Shown in pieces: positions 1 to 7,884 of a stretch of DNA of 21,117 nt. The DNA is from QAMH01 sp964435565. Its GTDB lineage: Bacteria; Actinomycetota; Coriobacteriia; Coriobacteriales; QAMH01. The stretch's first letter is position 1; each line of letters starts with the position of its first letter. The stretch is from assembly GCA_964435565.1 (NCBI GenBank), contig CAYSZR010000034.1:1-21117 (forward strand). Reading direction: 5' to 3'. Both the position numbers and the translations under genes were made by a program. The notes beneath the pieces were generated by a model, which was given only the letters and a program-made list of their open reading frames with translations, was not told the origin of the DNA and searched no databases.

Positions 1-106
1 GAAGAACCTGAGAGATGTCGAAGACGAACTCTATCCACATGGCTCCGCACTCGGACCAGGCATGAGCGGGGTTTTCAAACCCACAGACGAAACGTCACCG
101 CTATGA
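1..106 (+). CDS. 3' end of an unidentified gene upstream of trkH (partial)
   Basis: One frame is open from the window edge (first full codon at position 2) and ends with TGA at 104-106, giving 34 visible residues that finish in PTDETSPL. The TGA overlaps the ATG of trkH as ATGA, the usual signature of translational coupling in an operon, and this is the main reason to call it a gene. The tail is hydrophilic and matches no domain I recognise. By context a trkA-type K+ uptake regulator would be expected before trkH, but the visible residues do not prove it. Confidence 0.6.
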   Translation, partial: KNLRDVEDELYPHGSALGPGMSGVFKPTDETSPL

Positions 107-1653
107 TATCGGCTTATCATGATACCGGTGCGCCGATTGTCGTAACAGGCGTACGGCTCGTTACTGGATATCTGGGCTATTCCCTCATATTCGCAGGAGT
201 GATAGTACTCTCGCCCCTGGTAGTGCTTCCCATCTGGACCGACGAGACCGTATACGCCCTCTGCTTCATCATTCCCGGAATCACGAGCATGCTGATAGGC
301 TACCTGATCTATTTCATGACATTGCGTGGACAGGAATACGGCAAGCTGCAAAAGAACGAGGACTCCATCATCATCACAGGAGCCTGGGTCATCGCCGTCG
401 CAGTGCTCTGCGTGCCTTTTGTCCTCGAGGGCAATCACACCATATCGCAGGCTGTTTTCGAGACGACGAGCGGCCTTACGACAACGGGGCTCACAGTCGT
501 AGACGTCGCGAGCTGTCCGAAGATATTCCTTCTTCACCGCAGCTTGACGCATTTCTTTGGTGGCATCGGTCTCGTGCTCGTTTTGGTCACGCTCGTAAGC
601 GACGGCGGCGTCTTTCGCGTGTACAGCGCTGAAGGGCACACCGACCAGCTCCTCCCGAGCATGTCGGGCTCAGCGCGTCTTATCCTCGCGCTCTATGTCG
701 GCATCATCGTGATGGGAATCATTTTATACTGCACTGCTGGGATGCCCCTGTTCGATGCCGTGAACACATCGATCTCCGCCGTCTCGACGGGTGGATTTGC
801 CGTACAGCCAGACAGTATCGGCGCCTACCACAGTACGGCGATCGAAGCGATCTCGATCCTGCTTATGGTCATGGGCGGCACGAACTTCTTGCTGACCTAC
901 ATGTTTGTCCAAGGTAAATTCAAAGCGTTCTTCTCGCACTCCGAAACGAAGCTCTATTACGCCACGATTCTGATATTCAGCCTGGTCGTCGGCCTAATCT
1001 TTTACACGTCCTCGAACGCGGACGATATCGGAAACGCCTTATTCACCTCACTGTTCCATGTCGTCTCCGTGGTCACCACGACGGGATTCCAGACGATACC
1101 CTCGTTTGCAGCATTGCCCCCCGCCATCCTTTTCCTCTTCATGCTTCTCATGTTCATGGGTGCTGGAGCTGGTTCGACAACGGGCGCAATCAAGATGTAC
1201 CGCGTCGTCGTCACCTTTAAAGGCCTTGGATGGGCATTGCGCGATAAATTCGGAAAACACAGAAGCATCTACAGCCACAATATCAATCGTTTCGGCTTAC
1301 GGCTCGAGTGCACCCGAGAAGAGCAATGGAGCGTCTTCGTCTTCGTGCTGCTTTACCTGAGCCTGTTCATCATAGGAACCTTCATCTTCACGTTGTATGG
1401 AAACTCGGTTCAGGATTCTGCCTTCGACTTTGCCTCGTGCTTGGGCAACGTGGGCGTAAGCGTGGGTGTCGTCACTGCAGATTCACCAGCCATCATATTG
1501 TGGACGGGAACCATCGGCATGCTGCTGGGCAGACTCGAGATAATCGTCGTGTTCCTCGCGATTGCAAAGCTTATCTCGCAGGCCAAACAGCATAACAAAA
1601 CCTTCGCGAGAGCCGCGCAGAGAAAAGGACATATCGATGAAATGGCTGCATAA
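103..1653 (+). CDS. trkH: TrkH-family potassium uptake channel subunit
   Basis: This is the membrane pore of a Trk/Ktr K+ uptake system, normally gated by a cytoplasmic NAD/ATP-binding TrkA-type ring. The 516-residue protein is strongly hydrophobic and shows the four pore repeats of the family: TTSGLTTTG near residues 121-129, SAVSTGG near 225-231, VVTTTGF near 323-329 and CLGNVG near 446-451. The GSTTGAIK segment near 358 and the GRLEI motif near 476 are also typical. It is somewhat longer than the roughly 480 residues usual for the family because of N-terminal residues before the first helix. The ATG is chosen because it overlaps the preceding stop as ATGA; no strong Shine-Dalgarno is needed there. 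The following kinase gene starts inside its last 17 bases. Confidence 0.95.
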   Translation: MISAYHDTGAPIVVTGVRLVTGYLGYSLIFAGVIVLSPLVVLPIWTDETVYALCFIIPGITSMLIGYLIYFMTLRGQEYGKLQKNEDSIIITGAWVIAVAVLCVPFVLEGNHTISQAVFETTSGLTTTGLTVVDVASCPKIFLLHRSLTHFFGGIGLVLVLVTLVSDGGVFRVYSAEGHTDQLLPSMSGSARLILALYVGIIVMGIILYCTAGMPLFDAVNTSISAVSTGGFAVQPDSIGAYHSTAIEAISILLMVMGGTNFLLTYMFVQGKFKAFFSHSETKLYYATILIFSLVVGLIFYTSSNADDIGNALFTSLFHVVSVVTTTGFQTIPSFAALPPAILFLFMLLMFMGAGAGSTTGAIKMYRVVVTFKGLGWALRDKFGKHRSIYSHNINRFGLRLECTREEQWSVFVFVLLYLSLFIIGTFIFTLYGNSVQDSAFDFASCLGNVGVSVGVVTADSPAIILWTGTIGMLLGRLEIIVVFLAIAKLISQAKQHNKTFARAAQRKGHIDEMAA

Positions 1654-3079
1654 GCTCAAGCTCCGGGACTTTTTTGTCATGCTTTTGATTTTCCTAGTCG
1701 GCATGGTGGGGGCCTATGGCTTCCATATGGCCGGCCTTAGAACGGAAAACACGTTCATACTCTTCATCTTGGCAATGACCGTGTGCATTCTCGAAACGAA
1801 CAGCCCTCTTTGGGGTTTTATCCTGGGCGTTGGCTATCCGCTTACCTTTGACCTGCTATTCATCGAACCTCGTTTCGCCCTGCATGCAAACGATCCTAAC
1901 TTTCTTGTCTCATGCGTGATCTTCTTCATCGTCGCCTTCATGCTCGGATCCCTCACAAGCCGATTGAAAGAGCAGCTGAGAAGCTCGCAGCGCGCGGCAA
2001 ACGTCATGGAGAACCTGAGCGAGATCAGCACGGGGCTCATCAATAGCAGCTCGGCTAAAAATACCTGCGCGTTTATTTCGCGCGAGCTCAGCTCTTCGCT
2101 TGGCCTGCCCATCAAAGCCCATCGTGCCTTAGCCGATACAGATGGCGAGGCAGCACGCCTGTGCTATCAGCGCGGTGTGGCAACAGGCGCCGGCGAAGAC
2201 GATTATTCCAAGGATACCCACAAGTACCTGCCCATTCGCCTAGACGGACGGCAATACGGGCATCTCGATGTCGACTGCACGACACGCATACCAAGCGCCA
2301 CCGAACGAAGCTTTCTCCAATCTGTAGCAGCTCAAGCAGCCATTGCTCTCGAACGCAATGGCAAAGAGGCGACATCGAGCGCCGATGAAGCCGACAGGGA
2401 GCTCGAGAAGACCAAGGCCGAATTGCTCGACAACATCTCGCTTACCATGAAAGAGCCGCTTCAGAAGATCGATGCCGCCATTTTGGATGTCGAGGCAGAC
2501 GAAGAATCCGAGCTGTCAGATTCCCATCTCAAAGCGCTCGACAGCATTCGTGAAACCGAGCAGAGCCTCTTGCAGGCCGTAGATCGACTCAGGTACATTG
2601 CGAGCATCGAGAATATGACCGAGATGCCCGAGAAAAACGAGGTCGACCTCAACAAGACGGTGCGCGGCATCACCCATTCCGCATCAAGGCGCTATGGACG
2701 GACCATCCGTTGCAACACAGCGCGCGGATGGAGCACTGTCGCGATCAACAGGCGCATGCTTCATGACGTACTCGACGAACTTATCGATAATGCAGTGCAT
2801 TACTCGCTTTCCACGGCCGCCATCTGCGTGACAGTGGTCAAACGCTATGGGATGGTCACATTTACCGTTGAAGACACGGGTCCGGGAGTGCCAGAGGAAA
2901 AGGTTGACGCTCTCTTCCAGCGTTTCCCGGCGGGCAGCTCTTCAACAGGCAATATCCAACGTATAGGCCTAGGACTGAGCCTGTGCAAGGCGATCGTCGA
3001 AGCCCAAGGCGGCTTCATCTATGCGGAAAACAACAATAAAGGCGGCTTAAGCGTGGTGTTCTCGCTGCCCGCAAAATAA
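1637..3079 (+). CDS. KdpD-like membrane sensor kinase lacking a canonical H-box histidine
   Basis: A 480-residue protein with four membrane helices (about residues 13-106) matching the DUF4118 membrane module of KdpD (WGFILGVGYPL, then a FIEPRF motif). A GAF-like region follows (about 125-240), then a dimerisation region and a HATPase_c domain. The ATP-binding boxes are intact: N-box ELIDNAVHYS near 381-390, DTGPGVP at 413-419 and GLGLS at 444-448. The H-box reads NISLTMKEPL (266-275), where kinases normally have S-H-D-L-R-T-P-L, so residue 269 is Leu, not His. The KdpD/Usp N-terminal domains are absent. The ATG at 1637 is chosen for the AAAAGGA ribosome site 8-9 bases upstream and a 17-bp overlap with trkH. 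A role in K+ or osmotic sensing is inferred from the operon. No response regulator is visible here. Confidence 0.88.
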   Translation: MKWLHKLKLRDFFVMLLIFLVGMVGAYGFHMAGLRTENTFILFILAMTVCILETNSPLWGFILGVGYPLTFDLLFIEPRFALHANDPNFLVSCVIFFIVAFMLGSLTSRLKEQLRSSQRAANVMENLSEISTGLINSSSAKNTCAFISRELSSSLGLPIKAHRALADTDGEAARLCYQRGVATGAGEDDYSKDTHKYLPIRLDGRQYGHLDVDCTTRIPSATERSFLQSVAAQAAIALERNGKEATSSADEADRELEKTKAELLDNISLTMKEPLQKIDAAILDVEADEESELSDSHLKALDSIRETEQSLLQAVDRLRYIASIENMTEMPEKNEVDLNKTVRGITHSASRRYGRTIRCNTARGWSTVAINRRMLHDVLDELIDNAVHYSLSTAAICVTVVKRYGMVTFTVEDTGPGVPEEKVDALFQRFPAGSSSTGNIQRIGLGLSLCKAIVEAQGGFIYAENNNKGGLSVVFSLPAK

Positions 3080-3088
3080 GACGCCCGT

Positions 3089-3445
3089 CTACGCGATGAA
3101 GAATCCGGCGGCCGCGGCGGCAAGCGCGCATATATAGGTCAGGAACAGGTTCGCGATACCCTCACGCGCATGGCCATGAAACATGAACTCGATGGATTCG
3201 AATACGACCGTCGAAAGCGTCGAGAAGCCTCCGAGGAATCCCACGACGAGCATGGCCCCCAAGGCGCCGCCGATTTGCACATGCAACAACACGCCCGCGA
3301 TAAAACACGAGATGATGTTGATGACGAGTGTGCCAACCGGATATGCGCTCTGGGCACGGCGCTGTACATATGGCCCCACGATGCTGCGCGCTAAAGCGCC
3401 CGCAGAGCCACCCAGCCCCACCGCGATCAGGGTAAGCCAGCTCAT
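3089..3445 (-). CDS. crcB: CrcB/Fluc fluoride channel subunit 1
   Basis: Fluc (CrcB) proteins are small dimeric channels that let F- leave the cell. This 118-residue, four-helix protein shows the family marks: GLGGSAGALAR at 10-20, GTLVIN with the pore Asn at 43, and the phenylalanine-box segment GFLGGFSTLST at 69-79. Its start overlaps the end of the other crcB copy by 4 bases (ATGA), so the two are translated together and probably form a heterodimer, as in many Gram-positive bacteria. It ends 9 bp from the convergent kinase gene. Confidence 0.94.
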   Translation of the reverse strand: MSWLTLIAVGLGGSAGALARSIVGPYVQRRAQSAYPVGTLVINIISCFIAGVLLHVQIGGALGAMLVVGFLGGFSTLSTVVFESIEFMFHGHAREGIANLFLTYICALAAAAAGFFIA

Positions 3446-3906
3446 GTGTTGCCTCCCCTGTCGCGTTGACGTCTGCGACGGTCACGCAAATGCGCGAGTC
3501 GATACCTGTCGGCCAAGACGACGACCCCTCGGCCGGCAAGCGCGGCAAGCACCGTCGCGAAAAACGTCAGCGTGCCATATAGCAGTGCAAACAGGTAATC
3601 CCCTGCCTGTAGCAAGGCGAGCATCTCCGTCGAAAACGCAGAGAGCGTCGTGAAAGCCCCTACAAACCCAATGCCAAGTGCACGGCCAACCGACTTAGGC
3701 GCGCCCGTGCGTCGTACCACATAAAGATTCACGATCTCCATCACGAAGCATCCAACGACATTGATCGACAAAGTCGCATACGGCAAATTCGCGGGAGGAG
3801 GAAACGCCAGCTCAAGACCATATCGAGCACAGGCGCCTCCAAATCCCATCACCGCTATAAGCAGATACAGACTTCGTTTGGAAGAAAACGCGTTTCGATG
3901 CTTCAT
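3442..3906 (-). CDS. crcB: CrcB/Fluc fluoride channel subunit 2
   Basis: The second subunit of the paired fluoride channel, 154 residues with about four membrane helices. Family marks are GFGGACARYG at 21-30, ATLSIN with Asn 49, and GFVGAFTTLSAF at 80-91. The phenylalanine-box sequence differs between the two subunits, which fits an asymmetric heterodimer. The C-terminal tail from about residue 135 is unusually basic (RDRRRRQRDR) and is not part of the channel core. The gene lies 56 bp after pheT on the same strand. No fluoride riboswitch is visible in that short gap, so expression probably follows pheST or an unseen weak promoter. Confidence 0.93.
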   Translation of the reverse strand: MKHRNAFSSKRSLYLLIAVMGFGGACARYGLELAFPPPANLPYATLSINVVGCFVMEIVNLYVVRRTGAPKSVGRALGIGFVGAFTTLSAFSTEMLALLQAGDYLFALLYGTLTFFATVLAALAGRGVVVLADRYRLAHLRDRRRRQRDRGGNT

Positions 3907-3922
3907 GTGAATCCGGTACCTG

Positions 3923-3954
3923 GCTCTTGGTTGAATGCATAATCAGCCAAGAGC
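3923..3954. repeat. Hairpin-forming inverted repeat between pheT and crcB2
   Basis: GCTCTTGG (3923-3930) and CCAAGAGC (3947-3954) form a perfect 8-bp stem with a 16-base loop. No T-run follows on either strand, so it is not a standard intrinsic terminator. It could partly attenuate read-through from pheT into crcB, or be an mRNA processing site. The role is unknown. Confidence 0.5.
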
Positions 3955-3962
3955 TATCCGCA

Positions 3963-6410
3963 TTAGCTCCGGACTTCTCCTCCCGTTGCCTTCATGACCT
4001 TTTCAACTATCTTATCGTGCGCCTTTTCGACCTCTTCGCTTGTAAGCGTACGGTCGCATGCACGATACGCGATACGAAACGCCATCGACTTCTTGCCAAT
4101 ACCCACGCGTTTTTCATCGCGATATACATCGAACAGACGAACGCTTTCGAACGGGCCTTTCCTGCCTGCGCTCGTGATGCACTGTTCGATGCGTTCAGCC
4201 GTGACCTCTTCGTCGACGACGATGGCCAAATCGACTTCAATACCCGGGTACAAGGGCACATCCACATAGGGACGCTTTTCACCTGCGACTTCGAGCAGCT
4301 GATGCATGTCGAGCTCGAACGCGGCGATAGCGCCCTCGGCTTCAAACGCCTGGCAGGCAAGCGGATGTATCTCACCGATCCATCCAAGCTCCCGGCCACC
4401 CGAAACCACACTTGCTGCCCGTCCCGGGCACAGCCACGGGGCAGCATCGGCATCGATTGCCTTGAACTGGAGCTTGGTGATGCACAGCTCACGCATGAGA
4501 TTTTCGACAACGCCCTTGGCATCGAAGAAATCTACAGCCGTCGCTTCCTGATTCCAACCGGGCTGTACATACGACCCGGTCAATATGCCGGAAAGAAGCG
4601 TGCGCTCTTTGGGCGACTTACGTCCCTCTGCAGCAGAAAAGACGACGCCGCGTTCGAAGAGTTGCACGTCAGCGACACCACGACTCTGATTGTACGCAAC
4701 GCTACGCAGCAAGCCGGGAATAATGCTGCGGCGCAGCACCGATTGTTCGCTGCTCATCGGATTGATGAGCTTGACCGCTTCTCCACGACCCTCTTCGGGA
4801 ATACGCGCCTTTTCCAGATCGTCAGGCGCGACGATCGAATATGTCATCGTCTCGTTCAATCCGCAGGCGCGTAACGCCTGTGCAGCAAGCTCGATACGTT
4901 TTTGCTCAGTCGTGCGGCCTCCCGCATGTGCTCCACCGGGAAGTGTCGGGGTCACACGGTCCATACCATAGATACGCAATACTTCTTCATACAAATCGAT
5001 TTCCCGGATAAGATCAGGGCGGAAGGTCGGTGCATAGACGTCGATTTCCGCATCGCCCGGCTTGCCCTCGATACGACAGCCCAGATCGGTGAGTATCTGG
5101 AGCTGCTCATCATCACTTATATTCGCACCGATATGCGCACGCAGACGATCGGGCCTTAGCGTGAGCTTTGATTCAGCGGGCACGATGGGATATTCGTCGA
5201 CAACCCCTTCGCATACCGTGCCGCCAGATACCGCAGCGATGAGCGCTGCGGCAATCACTGAATATTCATCGCAGGTAGTCGCATCAACGCCACGTTCATA
5301 GCGAATAGACGCCTCGCTGACAAGCGAGAGGTTGCGTGACGTGCGGCTCGTATGCGCCGTGGAAAACGTCGCGCTCTCAAGCAGAACATCGGTCGTGTCA
5401 TCGGTAACTTCTGAATCAATACCGCCCATGACGCCAGCAAGCGCTACGGGACGCTGTCCGTCGGTGATGAGGGTCATATCGCTCGTGAGCTGGCGCTCTT
5501 CACCATCAAGCGTCGTGAACTTCGTGCCGTCTTGTGCTGCTCGCACCCCCACGTGATGTTTACCATCAGCGCCTTTGGGAAACGCGCGCAGGTCAAACGT
5601 ATGAAGTGGCTGTCCCAACTCGAAGAGAATGTAATTACTCACGTCGACGACATTGTTGATGGAACGGGCGCCCAGCGCAGTGATGCGTTCCACAAGCCAA
5701 TCGGGCGAAGGGCCGACTTTGACGTTACGAATGATGCGTGCCGTATAACGGGGGCACAGCTCTGCATCAGCGATCTCAACCGAAACCAGATCGCGGACAT
5801 CCTCGTCATTGTGCGGACCGGGCAATGCGCACGGCGGCTCGTACTTCCACGGAATGTGATACATCGCGCCGACTTCACGTGCGAAGCCCTTCATAGAGAG
5901 ACAGTCGGGACGGTTTGGGGTGATCTCGAGATCGAGCACGGTATCACCGACACCACGCCATTGTGCAAACGATGCACCAAGCGGCGCGTCTTCGGGAAGC
6001 TCCATGATGCCCTCATGGCTACTGCCGATGTTAAGCTCGCGTTCAGAGCAGATCATGCCGCAGCTCGTTACACCGCGGAGCTTCGACTTCTTAATCTTGA
6101 AATCACCAGGCAGAACGGCTCCAATCGTAGCGACGGCGACTTTCAGGCCCTGACGGACATTCGGCGCTCCGCATACGATTTGCGTGGGCTCTTCCCCATC
6201 GCCAAAATCGATGGTAGTCACATGCATATGATCGCTATCTGGATGCGGCTCGCAGGTTTTGACGTACCCGATCTTCACGCCATCGAGATTCGCGCCGATC
6301 TTCTCGACAGCCTCGACGCCCGTGCCCGTCAAGTCAAGACGGTCGCAGAAATCCTGCAGACCATCGGGCACCTCTACCATCGTTTCGAGCCATTTCAATG
6401 AAACTAACAT
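3963..6410 (-). CDS. pheT: Phenylalanyl-tRNA synthetase beta subunit
   Basis: The large subunit of the (alpha-beta)2 enzyme that charges tRNA-Phe; it carries the editing site and the tRNA-binding domains. The 815 residues are the normal length and show the full domain order: an N-terminal EMAP/tRNA-binding fold (about 40-150, with HPDSDHMHV and CGAPNV), the B3/B4 editing region (about 215-390, with VVDVSNYILFELGQPLHTFD), the B5 domain (about 405-480), the core, and a C-terminal ferredoxin-like anticodon-binding domain (about 722-815). The ATG has an AAGGAT ribosome site about 10 bases upstream. It lies 31 bp after pheS in one transcription unit under the T-box leader. Confidence 0.97.
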   Translation of the reverse strand: MLVSLKWLETMVEVPDGLQDFCDRLDLTGTGVEAVEKIGANLDGVKIGYVKTCEPHPDSDHMHVTTIDFGDGEEPTQIVCGAPNVRQGLKVAVATIGAVLPGDFKIKKSKLRGVTSCGMICSERELNIGSSHEGIMELPEDAPLGASFAQWRGVGDTVLDLEITPNRPDCLSMKGFAREVGAMYHIPWKYEPPCALPGPHNDEDVRDLVSVEIADAELCPRYTARIIRNVKVGPSPDWLVERITALGARSINNVVDVSNYILFELGQPLHTFDLRAFPKGADGKHHVGVRAAQDGTKFTTLDGEERQLTSDMTLITDGQRPVALAGVMGGIDSEVTDDTTDVLLESATFSTAHTSRTSRNLSLVSEASIRYERGVDATTCDEYSVIAAALIAAVSGGTVCEGVVDEYPIVPAESKLTLRPDRLRAHIGANISDDEQLQILTDLGCRIEGKPGDAEIDVYAPTFRPDLIREIDLYEEVLRIYGMDRVTPTLPGGAHAGGRTTEQKRIELAAQALRACGLNETMTYSIVAPDDLEKARIPEEGRGEAVKLINPMSSEQSVLRRSIIPGLLRSVAYNQSRGVADVQLFERGVVFSAAEGRKSPKERTLLSGILTGSYVQPGWNQEATAVDFFDAKGVVENLMRELCITKLQFKAIDADAAPWLCPGRAASVVSGGRELGWIGEIHPLACQAFEAEGAIAAFELDMHQLLEVAGEKRPYVDVPLYPGIEVDLAIVVDEEVTAERIEQCITSAGRKGPFESVRLFDVYRDEKRVGIGKKSMAFRIAYRACDRTLTSEEVEKAHDKIVEKVMKATGGEVRS

Positions 6411-6441
6411 GAGTGTGTATCCTTATCTATTGCCGATGCCG

Positions 6442-7503
6442 CTAGAACTGTCGTAAGAAACGCATATCGCCCTCGAGCAGCATGCGCAGATCGGGCACGT
6501 CGTACTTGAGGCAGGCCAGACGCTCGACGCCCACGCCAAAGGCAAATCCGGTATAAACCTCTGGATCTATCCCGACGTTTTCGAAGACGTTGGGGTCGAC
6601 CATGCCGCATCCCAAAATCTCGACCCAGCCCGTATGCTTGCAGAAACGGCAACCTTCGCCATGGCAGATACCGCAAGAGATATCAGCTTCGGCCGAAGGC
6701 TCGGTAAACGGGAAGAAATGCGCGCGAAACCGCGTCTTACGCTCTTCGCCAAAGAACTGCTTGATAAAGTAGTCGAGCGTTCCCTTAAGGTCGCCAAAGG
6801 TTATTCCCTTGTCAACGACCAGGCCCTCGATTTGATGAAACTGGGGAAGATGCGAGGGATCGGCAACGTCGCGGCGATATACCTTGCCCGGAGAAATCAT
6901 ATAGATGGGCGGCTTTTGCTCTTCCATCACATGCACCTGGGTACCAGAAGTCTGCGTACGCAGCAACACATCGCTTTCGCCGCGAACATTGCTGACCTCG
7001 CCGCTTCGATCGACGATATAGAAGGTATCCTGCATCGAACGGCTCGGATGGTCCTTGGGAGCGTTGAGCGCCGTGAAGTTATACCAGTCGGTCTCGATTT
7101 CACGTCCGCCCTCGACCTCGTAACCGATACCGGCAAAGATGTCAGAACATTCGCGGATGATACGATTGATCAGATGCTCCGTGCCAATGGGATACGCACG
7201 TCCCGGAAGCGTGACGTCAAGAGCGCCTGCTGCAAGCTGTGCCTCGAGTTCGGCTCCTCTTAGCGTCTGCTTCTTCGCCTCGAGCGCGGTCTCTATCGCA
7301 TCGCGCACCTCATTTGAAAGCTTGCCCACAAGGGGTCGTTCCTCTTTCGGCACATCGCGCATGCTGCGCAGCACGGTTGTCAGCGTGCCCTTCTTTCCAA
7401 GCACGCGTATACGCGCCTCTTCGAGCACGTCGCTCGTCGCAGCAGCGGCTATCGCCGTAAGTGCCTCGTCGCGCAAGGTCTCAAGTTCTTCCTTCAACGC
7501 CAT
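6442..7503 (-). CDS. pheS: Phenylalanyl-tRNA synthetase alpha subunit
   Basis: The catalytic class II subunit of phenylalanyl-tRNA synthetase, 353 residues, forming Phe-AMP and charging tRNA-Phe together with PheT. It shows an N-terminal coiled-coil arm, the motif 2 region GKVYRRDVADPSHLPQFHQIEG and the motif 3 region FGVGVERLACLKY. A Cys-rich segment (CGICHGEGCRFC) precedes WVEILGCGMVDPNV, as in many bacterial PheS. The same frame stays open upstream to 7761, but that stretch is the T-box leader. The ATG at 7503 is chosen because it has a TAAGGAT ribosome site about 9 bases upstream, begins MALKEELETL as expected, and gives the family length. Confidence 0.96.
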   Translation of the reverse strand: MALKEELETLRDEALTAIAAAATSDVLEEARIRVLGKKGTLTTVLRSMRDVPKEERPLVGKLSNEVRDAIETALEAKKQTLRGAELEAQLAAGALDVTLPGRAYPIGTEHLINRIIRECSDIFAGIGYEVEGGREIETDWYNFTALNAPKDHPSRSMQDTFYIVDRSGEVSNVRGESDVLLRTQTSGTQVHVMEEQKPPIYMISPGKVYRRDVADPSHLPQFHQIEGLVVDKGITFGDLKGTLDYFIKQFFGEERKTRFRAHFFPFTEPSAEADISCGICHGEGCRFCKHTGWVEILGCGMVDPNVFENVGIDPEVYTGFAFGVGVERLACLKYDVPDLRMLLEGDMRFLRQF

Positions 7504-7532
7504 TTCACATATCCTTACTCTTCGAGGAGACG

Positions 7533-7568
7533 AAAAAATCCGCCCCCGTATCGATAACGAGGACGGAT
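7533..7568 (-). terminator. T-box-controlled intrinsic terminator
   Basis: ATCCGTCCTCG (complement of 7558-7568) pairs along all 11 positions, two of them G-U, with CGGGGGCGGAT (complement of 7538-7548). The loop has 9 bases and a run of six U follows (7533-7538). Its 5' arm is also the 3' half of the antiterminator, so the two folds exclude each other. Confidence 0.93.
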
Positions 7569-7795
7569 TTAAGAATTCTTGATCCGCGGTACCACCTCGG
7601 TTGACTGCATATGCAGCCCACTCGTTTGCCCTATATCGGGAGCACCCGGTTGGCCTATTTGCCGCAACGCGACGTTCAACCAACAGCTCCGGAGTGAATT
7701 CGCCTAACCACTTTGCCCTGCACCCTTTCAGCAACCCAGGTGCGTCTCTGTCATTCGGCATCGTTGTTTAGACGACTGTCTCCATCAACGCGACG
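7533..7795 (-). promoter_or_regulatory. T-box leader controlling pheST (Phe specifier)
   Basis: The transcript leader contains the conserved T-box core AGGTGGTACCGCGGA (7583-7597), whose UGGU binds the free NCCA end of uncharged tRNA. Downstream bases form two alternative folds. In the antiterminator, CGAGG and CGGAT flanking the T-box bulge pair with CCTCG and ATCCG. Otherwise the terminator at 7533-7568 forms. In the stem I descending strand, GAA-TTC-A (7701-7695) fits the specifier consensus, with TTC at 7698-7696 matching the anticodon GAA of tRNA-Phe. Uncharged tRNA-Phe should therefore raise pheST expression. The leader start is estimated from the upstream -10 box; stem I was folded by eye only. 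Confidence 0.93.
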
Positions 7796-7798
7796 CAG

Positions 7799-7812
7799 CG
7801 CAGTATACCACG
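7799..7812 (-). promoter_or_regulatory. Extended -10 promoter of the pheST leader
   Basis: On the minus strand TGG-TATACT places TATACT at 7802-7807 behind an extended TGn element. No good -35 box lies 16-18 bases upstream, which is common for extended -10 promoters. Transcription would start near 7795, just before the T-box leader. Confidence 0.6.
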
Positions 7813-7884
7813 CCTGCAACCAAGCGGCGAGATTGGTTTTGCCAAAGAGCGAGCGGTATCGACTTGGTGGTTGCGCCGGCCCTT

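Noticed and set aside
3907..3962. Fluoride (crcB) riboswitch before crcB2
   Set aside because: The gap is only 56 bp and lacks the conserved motif; only a simple hairpin is visible.
3927..4874. 315-codon plus-strand frame opposite pheT
   Set aside because: It runs antisense to well-conserved pheT, has no ribosome site and no recognisable domain. The long frames at 5532-6401 (antisense to pheT) and 12091-12915 (antisense to gpmI) are rejected for the same reason.
7504..7761. N-terminal extension of PheS to an ATG at 7761
   Set aside because: The stretch is the T-box leader. A proper ribosome site and the conserved start of PheS lie at 7503.
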